Part shown: positions 45,000 to 57,730 of the stretch, in pieces
Position numbering within the stretch: the stretch's first letter is position 1
How the letters are laid out: every line of letters begins with the position of its first letter
Source: Maylandia zebra
Lineage: Eukaryota > Chordata > Actinopteri > Cichliformes > Cichlidae
DNA: 64,000 bases
Direction: 5' to 3'
NCBI RefSeq assembly: GCF_041146795.1
Contig: NC_135187.1
Span: forward strand, 16,940,556-17,004,555
Translations under genes and position numbers: made by a program
Notes under the pieces: generated by a model
Told to the model about the DNA's origin: nothing
What the model saw: only the letters and a program-made list of their open reading frames with translations
Databases searched by the model: none

Positions 45000-47540
45000 G
45001 TCAGTTGTGAAAGTAACCACAAATTTCACAAACGTTATTGGAAGTTAACACTTGAATTTTCAGAGCATCTGGATAGAAATCACCAAGCAACTTGGCATTC
45101 GTGATGGTATTTATATCCTTTTGATTGATTGCATTGTTTCTTCTTCTGCCATTTTTCTAATTGACTGGAAGAGAAAGGATCACCTCGAGTAGAGATATCC
45201 CACTGCTAACCAGTGTTTTGGCGGCAGTGCGGGCAAACCATGCATAAGTATAAATGCTGACAGCGGCGTTGGCTACATGGCAGGCTCTGGCAGGCATAAT
45301 TTCAGTTTTGTTTGTGTGAAATGAAAAGCAGCGGCATAAAGCCAAAGATGGGCATTGTCAACATCCAACTAAAGTAAATGTTGTTAGGTTACAAGATTTA
45401 CTTGGTTATTTCTTTATTTTATTACTTTTAAAACTTTATTTGGTTCTGTTCGTTCAGGCTTTTAACACAAACCTTTTAACGTCTTTAAAATACATATGTC
45501 CCTGATGCTTAATGGAGGACTGGACGAGGGCATGCTTGCTAAGGGTGAAAACCCCTCTCCAGAGGCCCTCTGTAGACCAATACCTCCACAAAGAGACACA
45601 ACCATAGCACTGTAAATTAACCATAAGCCTGATCAGAGGGGAGTTTAGGCCTGGAAAGTTCTTCAACAACCCTGTGGTTATGATGGCAGAGTTCACAACC
45701 CTGCTGTGCTGCAGAGAGAAATTTGCTCTCAGCTCTGTTTGGAAATGCTTAAGATTTCAGTCGGTATATGGCATTAACCGTGCTGACGCAAAGCTCGATG
45801 CACAACAGCTCCGTGGTTGGGTTCATTATTTCCCGTTTATGGTTGGATGAAGCAGAGCTCACTCAGAGTGTCTAATGTCCATTCTTTATAACACAGCCTT
45901 ATTATTTACTGTGTTTATATTACAATGTGTTGGCATGTAGAGCTTAAAGAAAAGTTTGTTTATAATGTAGCTTTGCAAATAGTTATGTCTTTTGTTTTGT
46001 GTCTTGACTTGTGAAATTTAAATGGTTCATTTTTCTCGTTTATCCCTTTGTGAAATAGGAAAATGATATCAGCACTTCCTGTCCTAGGTGGTAGAAAGTC
46101 ATATTTCCCTGCTGTCTCCATGGTGATACATGAAGATGAATGTCATAATGACATGATAGAGTTTTGCTACGCAATCATTGCACTTCAAAAGAAGCTGTTG
46201 TCTCATCACTGTGTAGCAGATACAGTGGAAAAGTACCTCGCCCTGTTGCCTGTGACTCTGTTTTGTAAATAGTGCAGCATCAGAGGCATTTGCTCATGTA
46301 CAGCCTGTCCCCACTCTGTTTAATGTCAGACATTATTATTATTATATTTGTCTGGCAAATAATGGGCTCAATAGAGTCATTACCCTTCAGGTTTATTTCG
46401 ATGTCCAGCTGAGAGAAAGTTGGCCTACACCTTATGAGTGCGGGGAAATTGAACAATAACCAGTTTGAATTTGCTTCCATGCGTCTGATCCCGTGGATAG
46501 AAGCAGTGACAGCTGTACAAAAGTTAAATTATTTCTTCTTGGTGTGATATGTAAACACAGCTATGTAAAACAAAAAATAGATTTTCTATAGCGTTTGTCA
46601 TCTAGTCTCTGGGCTGTCCCCTGGCCCCACGCCATGAACTTTGAATGCATTGTCATGATCAGGAAATCTGTCCTCAAGCTGGAATGTAACCAGAAGTTGG
46701 CGTACGTGATAAACACTTTTCTGAGGAACATTCAGAGCCACTTATTTCCAGTCTGGGATGGTAAAAGTATTTTTATCAATATCCCAGGGAGCTTGCATCA
46801 TCTTTACCTAAATATAGACTCACCAAACTCACCGCCAAAGGTTTTCCTCATAATGCTATCACATTACCAAAAAAGCACCCATAGTCAAGTGCAAACTATT
46901 TTAAATCAACATGAGACGGGCGTCAGATGATGAGAGCCGAAATGTGACGGACTGGGTTCGGTTCAAAAATAGAAAAAGTAGATTATAAAAACAAAAACTG
47001 GCCAATTCATGATACAGGAAATGCCACATCTGGGTTGACAGCTTAGCTGTTTAAAGTACAGGACCGTAATTATGTTAGCCTAGATTCCCAAGGCACAAAA
47101 CAAATGTTTTCTGGTTCATTATGAAGGGTGTGTGACTCTGGGTTGGGAGGTGAGAGAATTCAGCTAGGCACTCAGTGAAACAGATATATAAATGCCAGTT
47201 TAATCAACACAGTATTTCTATTAGAGTGTCTAGTGTGCTGTCCATCAGCAAACATTACAGATTTATGTGCCCCAAATATTAGCTAAATTGTTATTTATTA
47301 GTAAAATAAGTGACAAAATTCCTCTCTGAGTCTGAGTGCACCTCGTTTGGGGTAATTATGGTTCAACGATGGCAGTGAGCAGGCAGTTTGTGGGCAGCTT
47401 TGAACTGCCCATTCACCTGCAGTGTGTCAAAACTATGTGGTACAACCGGTCTGTCGCTTGTCCAGTTGTTGGTCCATCAGCATTGTCCACTGTCTGCGCT
47501 TTTCATGCTGTATGTATTTATTTATTTTTAAATCTTTGAG
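45000..47540. other. rnf19a intron 1, no recognised feature
   Basis: Open frames here (for example 46595-46930) lack recognisable domains and splice context. Confidence 0.4.
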
Positions 47541-47711
47541 GTGGGGGCTGTTACGCAGGTCGTAGAGCGCGTCCTCTACCAATTGGAAGATCGTTGCATC
47601 GATCCCTGGCACATCCTGCCCATTTACCCTTGAGCAAAATGTTGGTGTGTGAGTGTATCCGAATGTTGGGTATAAGTGCTTAGATACAGTAGAGTATAGT
47701 GTAGTATAGTA
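47541..47711 (+). mobile_element. tRNA-derived SINE, 5' part
   Basis: The head resembles a tRNA gene: GTCGTAGAGCGCGTCC occupies the A-box place and GTTGCATCGATCCC (47593-47606) the B-box place, as in percomorph tRNA-derived SINEs. The body continues with CTTGAGCAAAATGTTG and GTGTGTGAGTGTATCC, and is cut at 47711 by a hAT insertion. The tail resumes at 49032. Confidence 0.75.
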
Positions 47712-49031
47712 TAGGGCTGCTCGATTATGGCAAAAATGATAATCACGATTATTTTCACTGAAATTGAGATCGCGATTATTTGACGATATTTATTTAACCC
47801 TTTAAGACCTACTATAGAACCAAGTCCGCCAGAGCTTATATTATTTTTTTACATGTTGTAGTGCCATTTATGGGAGCATTTCAAGTTGCTAAATAACTGT
47901 TATAGCCCATATTTTAATAATATGTATTCCTTAAGTCCATAGTAACTACATTAATTGCAAAAAAGTGCAATAAACTACAAAAAAATTGAAAATCGTTTTT
48001 GTTTTGTTTTTTTACATATATTTCTACTTGGAGAAATTTAAGAGGCTTATCCTTCAAAACTTTAAATACAAAAAAGTTGCAAAAAATAGTTTACAACAAC
48101 AGGAAATTTATTTTGAGTGTCTTCATAGTTTTATTTTGGAGATACACCAATTTTTATATACACTGCAGGTAAAACAAAAAAAACAATCCTATGATGCAAA
48201 TTTGCAAAGAAAACAGCAGGTGCATCAAAATAAACTATTTCCAGCAGTGCAATTCGAGTTCTAAGCATCCCAGAAACTATTCAGAAAAGTCAAACATGAC
48301 CAGTAGAGGTTTTTAAGGTCTACAAGTAAAAAACTACATTTCCGCGAAAATGACGTCACTTCCGGTTTCGGCCAGGAAATGGCGGACATGAGACAGTTCG
48401 CGCTGACATCTGTTTCACTGTGGGAAGTGTTATGAACAGCTGATCGGATCGGCAAAGCGTGTTTCTGGAATATTATGTTTTTGTTCCTGCAAGCGCTTTT
48501 TATGCAATTTTTGCAAAGCTATATGTGGAAGGAAACCGTGACCGAGGACAAGCTGATGGCATCAGATGTAAGTACAACTCCTCCGGTTTCATATGCAAAA
48601 CAAATTATTGCGCTAGCTTACGTGGTTCAGATTCTACAGGGATTTAAAAGTAGTTACACAAAACGGAGCGTGCTGCTCTGACCGGATTTAAAGGGTTAAC
48701 AATGACTTTAAAAAATAATATAAAATAGTGTGCAACACCACTGAAGTTTTTTGTTTTTTTTTTACCTCTCTTTTCAACCAACGGCAGTCACTCTCCTCTC
48801 CAAATAACTTCTGCTTAGCTTTCCGAGCTTCCCTCGGGTCCTCTTAATCAGCGGTCTCCAACCTTTTTTGCGCCACGGACCGGTTTATGCCCGACAATAT
48901 TTTCACGGACTGGCCTTTAAGGTGTCGCGGATAAATGAGGGAGGGGCTAATAATCGGCTCAGTCATTTTTAATGATCGTTGAAAGCCCAGATCGTAATCG
49001 TGATTAAAATTCGATTAATTGAGCAGCCCTA
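47712..49031. mobile_element. hAT element inserted in the SINE
   Basis: The ends are TAGGGCTGCTCGATTATGG and the inverse-like ATTCGATTAATTGAGCAGCCCTA core. Flanks 47704-47711 and 49032-49039 are both GTATAGTA, an 8-bp duplication. No transposase is present. It contains a TTAA-flanked insert at 47798-48695. Near 48850 it also carries TCTCCAACCTTTTTTGCGCC, a phrase from another common fish repeat. Confidence 0.92.
47798..48695. mobile_element. piggyBac-like non-autonomous element inside the hAT element
   Basis: It is bounded by TTAA on both sides (47794-47797 and 48696-48699). The left end reads CCCTTTAAGACC and the right end TTTAAAGGG, giving CCCTTTAA inverted termini. A subterminal TCCG..CAGAGC block occurs in inverted orientation near both ends. 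TTAA duplication plus CCC termini is the piggyBac signature. It has no transposase. Confidence 0.8.
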
Positions 49032-49133
49032 GTATAGTATGAATGTGTGTGAGATTTGGTGAATGAGGCTTGTAGCAGAAAGCTCTTTGAGTGCCCAAAT
49101 TGAGTAGAACCGTGCTATATATGTACCAGTCCA
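49032..49133 (+). mobile_element. tRNA-derived SINE, 3' part
   Basis: It resumes after the hAT insertion with GAATGTGTGTGAGATTTGGT, then AGCTCTTTGAGTGCCC and GTGCTATATATGTACCAGTC, the usual end of percomorph SINEs (AAGCGCTTTGAGTG...GCGCTATATAAATGC). Confidence 0.75.
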
Positions 49134-51428
49134 CATCTCATGGTTTTTTTTTTCCCTTTTCTTTTGTTATCTACACAAACAGATCATGGTGTCATAAATA
49201 AAGCATTATGGCTCTTCTTGTATGTAGTATACAGCTTGTTGAGCGGCACTCATGTGACCAAGTGGAATAATAAATAAATCAAGTTGACAGCAATAAGTTA
49301 TGTTACTGTAAGTGCAGTAAAAACTTCCCATATGGAAAAGAAATAGTAAAAACTTATATGTGATTACTCATGAAAGTGGCACTTTCTCATTACTTTCATA
49401 TTTTTTTTTTAGTAAGTATACAAAACATACAAGTTTCATTATATAATTTTTCAAGGGATCTTATATGTGTTTTCACTCTTGTATGCTTTTCATACAAATT
49501 TCATACAAGACAGATACAAACTTTATAAGATTTATATATATCTTTTCCATGTGGGTTCTGAGCAAGGCTTATACTGAAATGCAGAGAAAGTGTCGTACTA
49601 ACTACCTAGAAAGGGTTGTCCTGTGGATTGTTTCATTGTCACTGATATCTTATCTAGTTTCGTGAGTCTGATATTGGATTCAAATATTGAATCAGTGCAG
49701 TCCAAGTCTGTATAAGCAGCTTATGACCCAAAATCTATAAGTCAAGTGTGTCACATTCAAAATACCTGCAGTACTACAGTAGTCCAGACTGTAATACAAA
49801 CACTTCGGTTTGTCAGGCGCAGGCAATGCTTATGACTGTTATTAGTGAAGCCGTTTGTCATTCTGTCTTTTTCACAAAGCAATATTACAGCAATAAGAGC
49901 TACTGAAGAAAGAGACACAAGAGACGCTGGACTTTCTTATTACATAACACAGATAATGACAAACTTTAACTCCAAGGACATAAATTGAAGTTGATAAAAG
50001 GTGATAACTTGCAATACATGAAAATATTATTCCAATGCTAATATCAAAATTCAGTCTAAAATTCATATTCTGCTGTGTGTTAAATGTGATAATATTGTAT
50101 CATTGGGTCTCTGGTGAGGTTGATATGTGTCCTGTTGTTTTCACTTTATCTGAGTTTAAGAGCTACTTTTGGAATAAAAATATTATATCATATGGAAAAC
50201 ATTTAATATCAGTTAATATGTACATTAGATTAGAGCTTGTCCACATGTCTGTAAAACCAGTGGTGACATTTTGATTGGATTCGAGGGGATGAAGCGTTCC
50301 ACTGGTGTGACCTTACCGCTGAATAGATCAAGGTGATTTTTCGGGTCAGCACATGGTATTAAATGAATGGAATCATCATCAGCGACATGTTGACTGTTAG
50401 ATGCTTTTTTTTAAGCTGATGGACTTGTTTACCTTTGGAAGTGGAAGAAACACTTTGTAATGATGGTACTGGAAATGGTTGGAAAAGGATGTTTGTTTGG
50501 GCGAGGGCCAGGGGTTCTGTTTATAACTTATCAATAGTTCAAAAATGACCAAAAGTATTTATGAAATTGAGGCTTGATGTGCCAGCATGCACTCACAGGG
50601 CAACAGCGTAAAATGTTCCATTGCAGTTTGGCTGTGCACCTAATTGTCTCTTTGCAAAATTACAGGCAAGAGAAACCTGGATTTATTTCCTTTATTGCAG
50701 CTCAGCAGCCAACATGTTATTGCTCTGGTCTCAAGAGCTTTACGTGTTAAAACCATTACCGCGGTAACGCCAAGTGACACTTTTTACTGCTATTTCCCCT
50801 TCTTCATTTTGACACACAAATTATAGTGTGGCTCCAAATGAAAGGCAACTATGTGGCCTTACACTGACCTGCATCTTCATTTGAAAACCATGGGATTAAA
50901 TCATCTCACGATGGTAGTCATAACACTGCATGAGCTGATGCGAACTTGGCGATTTCCTTTAAGAGTTGACTGAAGACTGAAAGCATTTATTCTATCTCAA
51001 TAGGATTTTTACCCTGAGGTTGTCTCAAGAACTGGGACACCATCCCAGTGTGTAAGCCTCGCTTGCATGTGATTGCCCCTGAGCCACAAAACCTGAATAC
51101 ATGCATGTGCGTGTGCTCGCACAATCGTGCATACTGACCTAAGTCACATGGAAAGTCCCGCTCAGGCTTGGCACATAGAAGAGGAAGGATTTTCCAGTTT
51201 AATTATGCCTGAGGGTGTAATTTCACGTTGACTTGTGGTTTGCTTGAAATTGCTCTTCTGTCTTGGTAAAAATTTCCTCTTGCTCCATGTCTTGGTTACT
51301 TCGCCTGGTGTGTCATTACATTGTGTTATAATGTAGGACTGCAGGATTCAGGCATCACCTACACTTGTGCTTCCCATGTTGCGGTTCGCCTGCTGTATGA
51401 TAACTTGCCTTCAGGGTCCCTAGTCTAA
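49134..51428. other. rnf19a intron 1, no recognised feature
   Basis: AT-rich sequence without identifiable exons or complete repeats. Confidence 0.4.
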
Positions 51429-51537
51429 TAGGGCTTTGGAGTTGACGTCACACCGCAATGCATTGTGGGAGCGCAGCGCCATTTTCGGGGTCTACGAATC
51501 AAAAAAACACAGTGTTGGAACGACGACTACAAGAAAG

Positions 51538-51761
51538 ATGCTTAAAAGCAGCTCAAAAGAGAGTGAACTGTATAGAGACCGATTGCGTCCAGAGGCGAAG
51601 CAGCGGTACTTGCAGAAAATAGCGTGCATTGGAAATGTGGACCCGTATGAAATACAGCCGTGGAGTAGAAACCCCGAACACCTAGCGCTACTGACGTAGC
51701 CTGACATATTTTCGTACCTTGTCTGTGGAGTCAGCGCGTACAAGTCGTCATTCAAACAAAG
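51538..51761 (+). pseudogene. First exon of the element's SWIM/YqaJ-type gene, broken
   Basis: From ATG 51538 it reads MLKSSSKESELYRDRLRPEA, then IACIGNVDPYEIQPW. The frame meets TAG at 51697-51699 and continues beyond as PDIFSYLVCGVSAYKSS to a GTAAG donor at 51762. The family shows Tyr at the stop position (…YPDIVNYLVFGVSAY), so one base change in a Tyr codon explains the break. Confidence 0.65.
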
Positions 51762-52380
51762 GTAAGTCAGCTCGAGTACTGCGTGTGAAATGCGTTTGAT
51801 TTCCCTGCAAACATTCACATTAGTGCAGCATAAATTCATTCATGAGGGGAAATTACAGTGAGAACATGTGGAGGCTGTTAGAGGGATAACAGTGAGTTCA
51901 GTGCATTGATGTGACATTGTCCTGAAGGATTTAGTTATTCTTTATGGTTAAAGAAATTGCACTAATTTATTCATATTTATTATAAATAATCCTAATTATA
52001 CATCTTGCTTCCATGTTTGTATCCTGTGTCACTAAAAATACATTTTATTTTAGTTTTATACATTGATTAATGACCTGCAGAATCTCCTTATCATATTAAG
52101 TGATTCATAATTGTCACTTTATGCTTTCCCCATCTCTAAAGTGATGACATCCTTGCATTACATACTTTAGGTTCATTTTCTGCAGGCAGGTTTCTGACAG
52201 AGAACAGACAGATTTACACTAACATGCAGCGATGGACACATAAAGAAATGAAAAATCACATGTATGTGCTAACTTTCTAAACACTTTGTTACATTTATGA
52301 TAAAGTAGATAAAACACATTTATGTCAGCCATGGCTCATTAGTTCTTGTCTTTAAATGAACTTTGTCTGTGTGTGTTTCA

Positions 52381-52822
52381 GGTGCTGCACTCTCAAAGAC
52401 TGAATGAACCAGCATTGCAGCCATGGGTCACTGTGAGCATCACAGGGAAGGTTGAAGTCGCCCACTGCAGCTGTATGGCCGGAGTCGCAGAGAACTGCAG
52501 CCATGTCGCTGCTCTTCTGTTTAAAGTAGAAGCAACAGTCTTGATCGTGGCACAAGGACTGTTACAGATGAACCTGCTTACTGGGTTTTGCTGGGTAATA
52601 TGACCAAGATACAGCCAGAGGTTGGCCATAAGATAGACTTCTCCTCTTCAGCTGCCCAAAAAAAAGGCTCTTGATCAAAACATAAACAGACCATCCGTAG
52701 TGACAGGTAAAAGAAGCCGTCCTCAAAAAAGGAAAATCCCACCTGCTACTGTGGAGGAGTCTAGATGTATGCCTGTAGTGCACTGCCGTGTAAATAATTT
52801 GCATTTACTGAATATGTACTGA
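52381..52822 (+). pseudogene. SWIM zinc-finger exon and remnant tail of the element's nuclease gene
   Basis: After a TTTCAG acceptor the frame reads VLHSQRLNEPALQPWVTVSI and then CSCMAGVAENCSHVAALLF, a SWIM finger (C-x-C-x(n)-C-x-H). A frameshift near 52550 moves the reading to RGTRTVTDEPAYWVL. A second shift near 52665 leads to ALDQNINRPSVVTG and a stop near 52820. An AATAAA follows near 52847. The YqaJ exonuclease core expected after the SWIM finger is deleted. Confidence 0.65.
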
Positions 52823-53435
52823 CTGAGTCCCACTGTTCAAAAGTTGAATAAAGAAACAAACAAATTTTTGCCTCTTTTTATTTTATTTTATTAAAACCAC
52901 CTTATAGAGCATCACATCAGTAACAGTGTAGAATCCATGTCATTTATAGTTTACAAATGACAAAATGTTTACACAAAATCATGAGTGTTTACATGATATC
53001 ACCCACTACTAACATTACTTTATTTACTGTATCTTTTGAAAAAATAACAGCACAAGACTTAAGAACATTTAACAGGAGCAGGTTTCATTCTTCCCTGGTT
53101 TTATTATCACACTGTTCACCAAACGCAGCAAACCTTCACCATCTTATCCAGGAGGGTCACCTCTTCACCCTCACATGGAAGAAGTAATCTGATTGGCATG
53201 GTGGTTTGTTTGAAGCAGGTCCCTCGTGTAGCGCTGGGACCCAGTCACGATGTTTCATCCATTTCATAGGCTGGTTTGCTGCAATAATGCCAAATAATTA
53301 GCAACTCTATAAATAGACGGTAGTTCTGCAAAATCACTCAGTAGGATGTTTGTTCTAATTTGCTATGAGCTCAGAGTGCATTGAAAATGAAACTAATAGG
53401 CTATAAAGAGTGATATGAACATATTTAGAACTTAC

Positions 53436-53668
53436 CGGAATGAAACTGTCTGGAGCACCAACAGATATTTGGAGATGGAAGAGAACTGGAGCTCGTCTCA
53501 CAGCTGCTATCCAGGCTGGACGCCTTCGTTTGCTAACATCGATACACGAGCTGCCTCATGTTGCTTCCAGGTTGGGAAAGAATGAAAAGATAAACCCTTT
53601 TCAAGCTTATTTTCTTGCTGGTCGTGCGATCGAACATTGCAGCCGACCACACAGCAAATACGAACCAT
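53436..53668 (-). pseudogene. THAP-domain first exon of the element's transposase gene, frameshifted
   Basis: From ATG 53668-53666 the minus strand reads MVRICCVVGCNVRSHDQQEN, then GLSFHSFPTWKQHE. These are the first Cys pair and the F-P motif of a THAP zinc finger. A frameshift near 53555 moves the continuation to another frame, reading SKRRRPAWIAAVRRAP with the conserved Trp. The exon ends at a GTAAG donor at 53435-53434. No later transposase exon was found. Confidence 0.65.
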
Positions 53669-53781
53669 GGCTGTTGTGTGTGCCTTCGCTCCCTTTTCAC
53701 TTGCGCTAGACCCCCAAAATGGCGGATCGGGCCAAACTCCTTTCCACGCCCACCCCCGTGACATCACGCTCCAAAGCCCTA

Positions 53782-55947
53782 TATATGGAAGATTTACTGC
53801 TTTTGTTAGTCAGTGACACACTGTGCATGTGTCACCTTGCACACAGCAGCTTTTCATAGTTTAAATTTCAAATGCAGAATCTCTTATTTAAAGAAAGTAA
53901 AAAAAAAAATGGAGTCACCAGTTAAGGTGTATTCTTCTTTACAACTTTCATTCTTTGGCTGCAATGCTACAGCCTAATGAGATGCAATTGTGGTTGGCAC
54001 GCTTTTTCTCCTTTATCTTTATGTGACAGTTAAATGCACAGCTTAACGTAACATTAAAAATACTTATGAGGTAAAGTCAAGAAAAAATGTCTGCTGGAAA
54101 CGTCTAGTCTTCTGCACACTGTCTGTTTGTTGTAATTTCTTCCTAGCAACCTGAAGTGCTGTACTTAACAAATATAAAGTTTAATTTTTGACCTCAACCA
54201 AGTGGTTAAAACAGAAAGAAATACTTCTATATTTTGTGTCATATGATGACAACAGTTGTTAACATTTAAGGCTGGACCAATTCAACATTTCTATTTCTAA
54301 AGGCTCCAGTGATGAATTTGTTGAGACCGGTTATTTTATACCAAATCTTGATGATTCCACATGGATTTCAGTGAAAAGATTGAGCCCACCATTACACAAA
54401 TATTGTTGTGTGGATTTTAGTGCTGAGAAAACTATCGTTTGTGGGGGATTTCACACATCAGTACAGCTGATGTGCACGTAAACTGAAGGCTTCAGTCACA
54501 CAGGTCTAGAGACCAGTTGGCAACCACCAGTCATGAGTCAAAAGTTAGTAATTATTAGTAAGTAAATACTAAGTTACTAAAGCCCCATTTATGTAGGCCT
54601 GGAGAGCAGTCCCATCTGGGAAATATTCACCAAGCAATAGTGAAACTCTGAAGAGTGCATTGCAAACCAGTAAAGGCTACAGTTAAACTTAAAGTAAAAG
54701 TTGCACTGTTTTTGATACATGTTGGTTTCAGTGGGAGGGCACAACTTTTACTTTGAAAGTAAACGTTTTGTCTCACTACCACACCTTGTTTAGCTTGTGG
54801 GTGTCTGCAGATAAGTTGACATCTTTCATGCAAACTGCAGGTGACCACAGCAATGTGCGAGCAACCAAAGCAATAACCAGAGGCAGCACCCTCTTTGCAG
54901 CCAATTTCACCCAGCAAGCTCCAGCAACCACTACACATTTTTCCCTAATGACCGGAGGTTGCCAAAGGGTTGCCAGCCAGTCTCTTGATTGGTGTAATAA
55001 ACTTGTACATCAGATAAACATATATAACTCTACTTATTAAACTAACAAATGGCAACAGACTTCAGATAAAAACAATGAACAGTTAAATATTTATTGGTGT
55101 TTATCTGTTAGATTTTTATGTCTTTAGACTGCGGCATACTGCTGTCATTTACGGTCATAGTTTCTCCTCTTCAACACACACGCATGCACACACACACACG
55201 CACACACACATATGTAGAGCTGCCAAGAGATAAGTGAAATAAAATACTATTCATTGAGTTGATGGCAACACTTTATATTACAGTAATGCAGTAAAAGCTT
55301 CCCAACAACGGAAACATCAAAGTAACTTCCCCCTTGCTGTGTGTGTGAGAAGGAGCAGCTTATCATTAATATATATGAACGTTTATGCACTAAGGGTTAT
55401 CCTTATTTACATTATTCATTATGTTAATGACACAACTGGGAATGTGCAAGGAGCATCTAACTGCAGGTGAAGGGCTGTGTAAATAAAACTGGCAGCTATT
55501 AACCATAATTAAAGTCTTTTATATTATAATAACATTTGCATTGTAGCCATTAGGTATGAGGGCATATGCTAATGGTAGGTACTTATCAGTTTTGTCCCAA
55601 CAGTAATACAGATACAGTCCTGCATCTGGTTTAATACATTATGTGTTGTCAGATGTGCGTTTGCCAGTGTATTGCATACATCTGTCATGTTCATACGTGC
55701 GTTTCAGGATATTTGTCTCTGAAGAGATGGGACTCTTATGCCGTGACACTGTCTGCAGACTACTGGCTGTATTTAGAGCTTGTAGATGTGCAAAAAGTCA
55801 GCCGAATTTAGTTTCAGTCAGCATCAAAAGGCTACTGGGATGCATTTGAGTTGTTGTTTTTTTTTTTTTTTTCTTTTTGAACCTGCCTGCTGCTAAACTG
55901 GGAGATAAAAATGGCAGTTTGGGATCAAGAGTCATTTGATCCAAGCA

Positions 55948-55949
<2 letters not shown>
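53782..55949. other. rnf19a intron 1, no recognised feature
   Basis: A short CA-rich run lies at about 55178-55210. Nothing else was recognised. Confidence 0.4.

Positions 55950-55990
<41 letters not shown>
55950..55990 (+). repeat. Poly-T run of about 41 bases
   Basis: Homopolymer in rnf19a intron 1. No adjacent retroposed sequence was recognised. Confidence 0.85.
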
Positions 55991-55991
<1 letters not shown>

Positions 55992-56546
55992 GATGTTTGC
56001 AGATTTTATTGGGTGTTGTCAGTCAGAGCTGAGTGTGAGCACCTGAAAGACCGCATTTCTGAATTTTATTGCATTTATAATCTTTTAATGGCCTTTTTAA
56101 AATGCTTCAAGCTCGTGATCAAACCACTAACCAGATTCACTGAAAGTGTTAAAATGTTACATTAATTTAGTTGAGTGTATGTTATTATTAGGTGCCGAAC
56201 TGAATCTGGTTTCAGGCTCTGCAACTAAAGACTTTTTTCTTTTTAGCCTTCCCCAACATTAAAGTAGTTGATGCTGACTTCGGCCTACATGCCATGGTAC
56301 TTAAAGGTGGAAAAACAGCAGCCAGTCAGACTGAGGTTTGTAGGTTACGAGAGTGCATATGGTTGCTTTGTCCCAGTTTAGATTTGCAACAGGCTTGTTA
56401 ATTAGTCACCTTTTGGCTCCCGCTGGAATTTTCCTGAAATTAGTCCCTAATGGCAAACACAAGTTTGCAGCCTGCAGCAGCCAGTAGAAATCCCTTTTGT
56501 CCTTTATATTGCTTTAGGGTTTTTAAAATACTTTGCAATTCATGAT

Positions 56547-56586
56547 ACAAACATGAGCACAGTTATACAAACATGAGCACAGTTAT
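56547..56586 (+). repeat. 20-bp direct tandem duplication
   Basis: ACAAACATGAGCACAGTTAT occurs twice back to back, exactly. Confidence 0.9.
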
Positions 56587-57730
56587 ATAGGACATGTCAA
56601 GTGAGGGCAAACTTGGAAAGCGTTGATTTCTGTAATTCTGTTTGTTTATTTATTTATTTATTTATTCATGTATTTTTTTTTTAAATACTGCGAGAAGATA
56701 AAGGTGTGGAAACAAAATTGTGTTTAGAAGAGCGTGCATATTTTGCTGAAAGCAAAACAATCATGGTAAATTTTGTGTTGGATGGATTGGATAAAAATAG
56801 GCCAGGTCAGGTGGAAGGTGGTTAGGATTAAAAGAACTTCATGAAGCATTTTTGATCTCATTTGCTAGATTGGATTAGTCAATGAAATTTAAGACTCGCC
56901 TCTGTTATGCCTGTTATTTTGACCCTTAAACCCTTCACATCCACCACAAGTGCGTTTTCACGCTGCTTTTACAGGTGAAGAGCTTATGCTTAAGTTGTGC
57001 AAACAAGCAGTGAAAGTACTTAAGGCTAGGTGAGGCTGCAGAGAACTACAGGCACAGCTGTGGCTGCTTTTGAGATTTATGGTGGAAACGCAGGATTTGT
57101 CTTGTTTTGCCTACACTTGACTAATACACACTCGAGGGAAAGCATGCAGCTATGTGAGAATAATAGCATGCACACACTCAGAGGCACAGAAGACACGCCT
57201 GAGAAAATGCCTGCAGTCTGCCAGAAAACTCTTAAACGTCAAAGAAGTGGTTACGCTTTAACACAGAGGCCAGTGAACAGCCTCATGGATGGCTGTCTTG
57301 CTTTTAAGATTCTCTTTAGTTGGATGGTTGTTTTGCATCTTGAAATAGTGTTGCCTCGTTTTGCAGCCAAGTGGTTCTGTTTTTGCAGCAGATAATTAAA
57401 AATTAATGCATTTGACTTCAGCACAGCACCTGATATTTTCCTCTCTCTCTTTTTTCCTCAGGTTTGTGGCCTACATCTGAACTTGTTCATCTTGGCCATA
57501 AAGGAACCCCTTAAACTGGTGTGACTTAAAACAAGGGCAGATCATCTCACACACCTGCACACCTCCTAAATCAGGTTCCTGCCACCATGTCCTAGATAGC
57601 AGTCTATTTCCTGAGCATCTTCCTTAAACCCTAGTCCCTCTTTCCGTCTTCCTTCTCCGTACCATCTCTAATCCCCGATCCCAATGTGGTAATTGCTGGT
57701 CACAGCACCAGTGGCGCCCAGTTTGGCGTG

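Larger units (their letters stand above)
51431..53779. mobile_element. Decayed two-gene DNA transposon (THAP + SWIM/YqaJ type, ISL2EU-like)
   Basis: The ends are GGGCTTTGGAG at 51431 and CTCCAAAGCCC at 53779, flanked by TA on each side (51429-51430, 53780-53781). Subterminal regions on both sides contain a TGACGTCAC/TGACATCAC-like block and an AAAATGGCGG/CCATTTTCGG motif. Inside are remains of a SWIM zinc-finger protein gene (+) and a THAP-domain gene (-), arranged head-out from the two ends. A THAP transposase plus a YqaJ nuclease with TA duplications is the plan of ISL2EU elements (established knowledge; assignment here is inference). The nuclease core and most of the transposase are deleted. 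Confidence 0.75.

Noticed and set aside
47541-47615. Possible tRNA gene
   Set aside because: The A- and B-box-like parts belong to a SINE head. No proper acceptor stem closes, and the SINE body follows.
48459-48681. Overlapping 62- and 68-codon frames
   Set aside because: They lie inside the piggyBac-like element and resemble no transposase.
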